DNA of 8,993 bases from Clostridia bacterium (GTDB lineage: Bacteria > Bacillota > Clostridia > TANB77 > CAG-508), in contig CAAGEF010000287.1 in NCBI GenBank assembly GCA_900768805.1, positions 1 to 8,993 of the forward strand. The letters are read 5' to 3'. How positions within the stretch are numbered: the first letter of the stretch is position 1; each line of letters begins with the position of its first letter. This document shows positions 6,345 through 8,993 of the stretch, one piece after another. Made by a program: the position numbers and the translations under genes. The notes beneath the pieces were generated by a model, which did not search any database, was not told the origin of the DNA, and saw only the letters and a list, made by a program, of their open reading frames with translations.

Positions 6345-6420
6345 GGTAGCGGAAGGGAGATTCGAACTCTCGACACCTTGGGTATGAACCAAGTGCTCTA
6401 GCCAACTGAGCTATTCCGCC
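6344..6420 (-). tRNA. tRNA-Met (CAU), elongator type
   Basis: The 77-base cloverleaf is complete with an encoded CCA. The acceptor stem is GGCGGAA with TTCCGCT (one G-U at the first pair), the D-arm is GCTC...GAGC, the anticodon arm is CTTGG-TTCATAC-CCAAG with anticodon CAT (plus-strand ATG at 6384-6386), the variable loop has five bases, and the T-loop is TTCGAAT. A paired first base and the lack of three G-C pairs in the anticodon stem argue against the initiator tRNA. The body resembles the B. subtilis elongator tRNA-Met, not the lysidine-modified tRNA-Ile2. The T-stem (GAGAG with CTCCC) has one A-C mismatch (6370 with 6356). A consensus promoter (6432-6460) and a terminator (6313-6344) flank it. 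Confidence 0.97.
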
Positions 6421-6431
6421 ATCGCTTAATT

Positions 6432-6460
6432 ATTATACAAAGATTGTGTGAATTTGTCAA
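6432..6460 (-). promoter_or_regulatory. Consensus sigma-A promoter of tRNA-Met
   Basis: On the minus strand TTGACA (6460-6455), a 17-base spacer, and TATAAT (6437-6432): both hexamers and the spacing are ideal. The predicted start lies only a few bases before the tRNA 5' end at 6420, as expected for a strong stable-RNA promoter. Confidence 0.92.
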
Positions 6461-6510
6461 TACTTTTTGAAAAATTTGTTATAGTTTAATTTTTAGTATT
6501 ACTAATTTGC

Positions 6511-6553
6511 TAAAAAATTAAAGTTAGTTATATATTTAATATAACTAACTTTA
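6511..6553 (-). terminator. Intrinsic terminator of the 64-codon gene
   Basis: A 15-bp perfect stem (6519-6533 with 6539-6553, arms built on AAAGTTAGTTATAT) has a five-base loop. On the minus strand it is followed by a run of six T (complement of 6512-6517). On the plus strand no T tract follows, so it serves the minus-strand gene ending at 6560. Confidence 0.85.
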
Positions 6554-6559
6554 TATGTA

Positions 6560-6754
6560 TTATTCAGTTTTCTCATTAGAATTATTTTTTTTATTATTTT
6601 TCTTTTTTGCTAAAGGAATTATTATATTTGATTTTTTAGTAACTTTGGGTTTTAATTCTTCAACTAAATCTTCAACTTCAGAAAATGTTAAATCTGAATT
6701 ATCTCCAATTATAACTTCGATTTCATTATCTTTATTATTATTTTTATCATCCAT
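6560..6754 (-). CDS. Small charged protein of unknown function
   Basis: I do not recognise this 64-residue protein. Its reality is supported by full expression signals on the minus strand: an extended -10 promoter (6795-6824), a ribosome site AAAGGAAAG just before the ATG at 6754, and a strong terminator (6511-6553). The product is hydrophilic. It has an Asn/Asp/Lys-rich start, a short beta-prone EIEVIIGD (11-18), an acidic helix-prone DLTFSEVEDLVEELKPK (21-37), a SNIIIPLA segment (42-49), and a very basic Asn/Lys tail KKKNNKKNN (50-58). The acidic front and basic end suggest binding to a charged partner or nucleic acid, but that is inference. The plus-strand frame across the same stretch lacks such signals and is a shadow. 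Confidence 0.72.
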   Translation of the reverse strand: MDDKNNNKDNEIEVIIGDNSDLTFSEVEDLVEELKPKVTKKSNIIIPLAKKKNNKKNNSNEKTE

Positions 6755-6794
6755 AAAATTACTTTCCTTTCATAAAAATTAAACTTCTATACTA

Positions 6795-6824
6795 ATTATA
6801 TCATGTGAAAAAAGCTTTTGTCAA
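6795..6824 (-). promoter_or_regulatory. Extended -10 promoter of the 64-codon gene
   Basis: On the minus strand TTGACA (6824-6819), an 18-base spacer ending in TGA, and TATAAT (6800-6795). The TG one base before the -10 makes it an extended -10 element. It diverges from the scpB promoter; the two -35 boxes are 23 bases apart. An AAAAGCTTTT palindrome (6810-6819) lies in its spacer. Confidence 0.85.
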
Positions 6825-6847
6825 ACTGTTTAAAAACTTAAATTTCC

Positions 6848-6876
6848 TTGACATAAAGCTATTTACATGCGATAAT
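6848..6876 (+). promoter_or_regulatory. Promoter of scpB-proS
   Basis: TTGACA (6848-6853), a 17-base spacer ending in TGC, and GATAAT (6871-6876): a consensus -35, a one-mismatch -10 and an extended -10 TG. It gives a leader of about 25 bases before the scpB ATG, too short for a T-box or other riboswitch controlling proS. Confidence 0.85.
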
Positions 6877-6908
6877 AGGTGTGTTAAAAAATGTAATTGG
6901 AGGAGATT

Positions 6909-7538
6909 ATGGATTTTGAAACAAAACAAGCAATTATTGAAGCTATGATGTTTTCTACAGGAGGAATTGTTACTAATCAAGATATCATGAAGGCTTTAGA
7001 AATAGGGGCTTCAGATATAGAAACAATAATGCTTAAATTAAAAGAGAAATACGAAAAGCCGTGTAGCGGGATTGAATTGTTAAAAATTGAAGATGGTTAT
7101 CAATTATCTACAAAAAAAGAGTATTATGAGTATATATATCCATTAGTTGATAAAAGAACAAAACCAAATATTTCAAATTCTGCTTTAGAAACACTTTCAA
7201 TTATTGCTTATAATCCTAAAATTACAAGAGCGGAAATTGAAGCAATTAGAGGTGTTAGCTCAGATGGAACTATTTATAAACTATTAGAATATAATCTAAT
7301 TGAAGAAGCAGGAAGGTTAGATGCTCCTGGAAGACCTAATACATATAAAACAACAAAGGAATTTTTAAAGATGTTTGGAATTTCTTCTTTAGATGAATTG
7401 CCAGACCTTCCAAGATATAAATTAGATGAAAATGAACAAATAGTTTTAGATGAGGTTTTATCAACAGAAGCGGAAGAAAATGTGGATAATGAAGAAGCTA
7501 ATTTAGAATATAAGGAGAATGAAAATGGGGAAAAATAA
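6909..7538 (+). CDS. scpB: Segregation and condensation protein B (ScpB)
   Basis: ScpB is the kite (winged-helix) subunit of the bacterial SMC condensin; a dimer binds ScpA and helps compact and segregate the chromosome. ATG 6909 follows GGAGG (6899-6903); an in-frame TTG at 6897 overlaps that site. The product has 209 residues, normal for the family. Two winged-helix domains are visible: the first about 1-80 (KQAIIEAMMFSTGGIVTNQDI), the second about 90-165, with the diagnostic ALETLSIIAYNPKITRAEIE, AIRGVSSDG, GRLDAPGRPNTYKTT and FLKMFGISSLDELPDLP. The C-terminal tail (about 170-209) is acidic and variable. scpA, which usually sits directly upstream, is not in this window; scpB instead starts a transcription unit. 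Its last codons overlap the proS start by 14 bases. Confidence 0.95.
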   Translation: MDFETKQAIIEAMMFSTGGIVTNQDIMKALEIGASDIETIMLKLKEKYEKPCSGIELLKIEDGYQLSTKKEYYEYIYPLVDKRTKPNISNSALETLSIIAYNPKITRAEIEAIRGVSSDGTIYKLLEYNLIEEAGRLDAPGRPNTYKTTKEFLKMFGISSLDELPDLPRYKLDENEQIVLDEVLSTEAEENVDNEEANLEYKENENGEK

Positions 7539-8970
7539 TAATGATAATTTCGTAAAAGAAATAACAAATATAGAAGATGATTTTGCTCAGTGGTATACAG
7601 ATATAGTATTAAAAGCTGAGTTATGTGATTATTCAGATACAAAAGGTTGTATTGCTATAAAGCCATATGGATATGCTATTTGGGAAAATATTCAAAAATA
7701 TTTAGATGAAAAATTCAAAGAAACTGGTGTTCAAAATGTTTATTTTCCAGTTTTAATACCAGAAAGTTTACTTCAAAAAGAAAAAGATCATGTAGAAGGT
7801 TTTGCTCCAGAAGTAGCATGGGTAACAGAAGCTGGTGGAAAAAAATTAGATGAAAAATATTGTATAAGACCAACTTCAGAAACAATAATTTCTACAATGT
7901 ATTCAAAATGGCTTAATTCTTGGAGAGATTTACCAATGGTTTATAATCAATGGTGTAATGTTTTAAGATGGGAAAAGGAAACAAGACCATTTTTACGTTC
8001 AAGAGAATTTTTATGGCAAGAAGGTCATACAATTCACGAAACAGCTAAAGAAGCAGAAGAAAGAACTCTGCAAATGCTTGATGTATATACAGATGCTGTT
8101 GAAAATTTATTAGCTATTCCAGTTTTAAGAGGAATAAAAACAGAAAAAGAAAAATTTGCAGGAGCTGAAGCTACTTATACAATAGAAACAATGATGCATG
8201 ATGGAAAAGCTTTACAAACCGCTACATCTCATTATTTTGGACAAAATTTTACTAAACCTTTTGATATCAAATTCCAAAATAGAGATGGGAAAGAAGAATA
8301 TGCTTATCAAACCTCTTGGGGAATTACAACTAGACTTATTGGAGCAATAATAATGGCACATGGAGATAATAGAGGTCTAAGAATGCCACCAAAAGTAGCA
8401 CCAATTCAAGTTGTGATTGTTCCAATAGCATCTCATAAAGAAGGCGTTCTTGAGAAAGCTAATGAATTATTCTGTGATTTGAAAAAAGAGTTCAGAGTAA
8501 AATTAGATGATAGAGATAATTATTCTCCAGGATTTAAATTCAATGATTGGGAAATGAGAGGAGTACCTGTAAGAGTCGAAATAGGACCAAGAGATATTGA
8601 AAATGGAGTTTGCATAGTTTCTAGAAGAGATACAGGAGAAAAAGAAACAGTTGAACTTGATAAGTTAAATGAGAAAATTTCAGAATTATTAGTAAAAATT
8701 CATAATAATATGTTTGATGAATGTAAAAAACGTTTAGATGAAAGAACAACTGTTGCTCATACATTAGAAGAATTTGAAAAACAAATTAATGAAAAACAAG
8801 GCTTTATTAAAACAATGTGGTGTGAGGATGTTGCTTGTGAAGATAAGATAAAAGAATTAACAGCAGCAAAATCAAGATGTATGCCATTTAAACAAGAATG
8901 TTTAGACGATAAATGTGTAGTTTGCGGAAGACCAGCTAAAAAGATGGTTATTTGGGGAAGACAATATTAG
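7525..8970 (+). CDS. proS: Prolyl-tRNA synthetase, archaeal/eukaryote-like short type
   Basis: This class II enzyme charges tRNA-Pro with proline. ATG 7525 is preferred: AAGGAG (7512-7517) is seven bases upstream, while the in-frame ATG 7519 is only one base after it. The 481 residues match the type lacking the INS editing domain of the long bacterial form. Motif 1 lies around GCIAIKPYGYAIWENI (41-56), RPTSETIISTMYSKW (115-129) follows, motif 2 is RPFLRSREFLWQEGHT (154-169), and motif 3 is GITTRLIGAIIMAHGDNRGLR (266-286). The anticodon-binding domain spans about 295-390. The C-terminal zinc domain has Cys433, Cys438, Cys464 and Cys467 (C-x4-C-x25-C-x2-C, the spacing known from this type), and the chain ends with the typical GRQY. 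It overlaps scpB and has no separate promoter, so expression is probably coupled to scpB. Confidence 0.97.
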   Translation: MGKNNNDNFVKEITNIEDDFAQWYTDIVLKAELCDYSDTKGCIAIKPYGYAIWENIQKYLDEKFKETGVQNVYFPVLIPESLLQKEKDHVEGFAPEVAWVTEAGGKKLDEKYCIRPTSETIISTMYSKWLNSWRDLPMVYNQWCNVLRWEKETRPFLRSREFLWQEGHTIHETAKEAEERTLQMLDVYTDAVENLLAIPVLRGIKTEKEKFAGAEATYTIETMMHDGKALQTATSHYFGQNFTKPFDIKFQNRDGKEEYAYQTSWGITTRLIGAIIMAHGDNRGLRMPPKVAPIQVVIVPIASHKEGVLEKANELFCDLKKEFRVKLDDRDNYSPGFKFNDWEMRGVPVRVEIGPRDIENGVCIVSRRDTGEKETVELDKLNEKISELLVKIHNNMFDECKKRLDERTTVAHTLEEFEKQINEKQGFIKTMWCEDVACEDKIKELTAAKSRCMPFKQECLDDKCVVCGRPAKKMVIWGRQY

Positions 8971-8993
8971 AAAAAAATTTTAAAAAATTAAAA

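Noticed and set aside
6165..6392. Minus-strand frame reading through the tRNA-Met gene
   Set aside because: It begins inside the tRNA, crosses two terminators and overlaps the 82-codon gene; it is not a plausible protein gene.
6555..6782. Plus-strand 75-codon frame opposite the 64-codon gene
   Set aside because: It has no ribosome site or promoter, whereas the minus strand has all signals; the Phe/Leu/Ser-rich product is typical antisense.
8971..8993. Possible terminator after proS
   Set aside because: Only an A/T run with no stable GC-containing stem is visible before the window ends.

Overview
The window is very AT-rich, densely coded and uses clean AGGAGG-type ribosome sites. Its gene set points to a clostridial Firmicute (Bacillota): MinD together with MinE, a B. 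subtilis-type MazF/EndoA, a GerS/LolA-like envelope protein, and a short archaeal-type prolyl-tRNA synthetase. Several gene neighbourhoods depart from the usual clostridial order, so an uncultured or divergent lineage is plausible, but the sequence alone does not give a species.

Layout. Positions 1-163 hold three tandem 11-bp repeats and a sigma-A-type promoter. From there a co-directional, tightly packed block runs to about 5340: minD, an enlarged minE, rodA, dusB, a membrane-anchored GerS/LolA-like protein gene, and mazF. It closes with a strong intrinsic terminator. minE/rodA and rodA/dusB overlap by one base (TAATG). A short serine acetyltransferase gene (cysE) follows, then a small 82-codon gene of unknown function with its own promoter and terminator. 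On the minus strand are an elongator tRNA-Met(CAU) with a consensus promoter and a terminator, and an independent 64-codon gene with promoter, ribosome site and terminator. The final block, reading rightward from its own promoter, is scpB overlapping proS.

Function. MinD/MinE place the division site, RodA polymerises glycan for wall elongation, ScpB is a condensin subunit for chromosome segregation, and DusB, tRNA-Met and ProRS serve translation. The window therefore looks mainly like core chromosome. I see no mobile element, phage gene or CRISPR array.

Points that stand out. First, the MinE protein is about 395 residues instead of about 90; its normal domain is followed by a ~290-residue charged tail carrying an AT-hook-like KRGRPRK motif, which suggests (inference) a link between the Min oscillator and nucleic acid. 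Second, mazF sits at the end of the division/shape operon with no antitoxin gene next to it. Third, two small, well-signalled genes of unknown function flank the tRNA.
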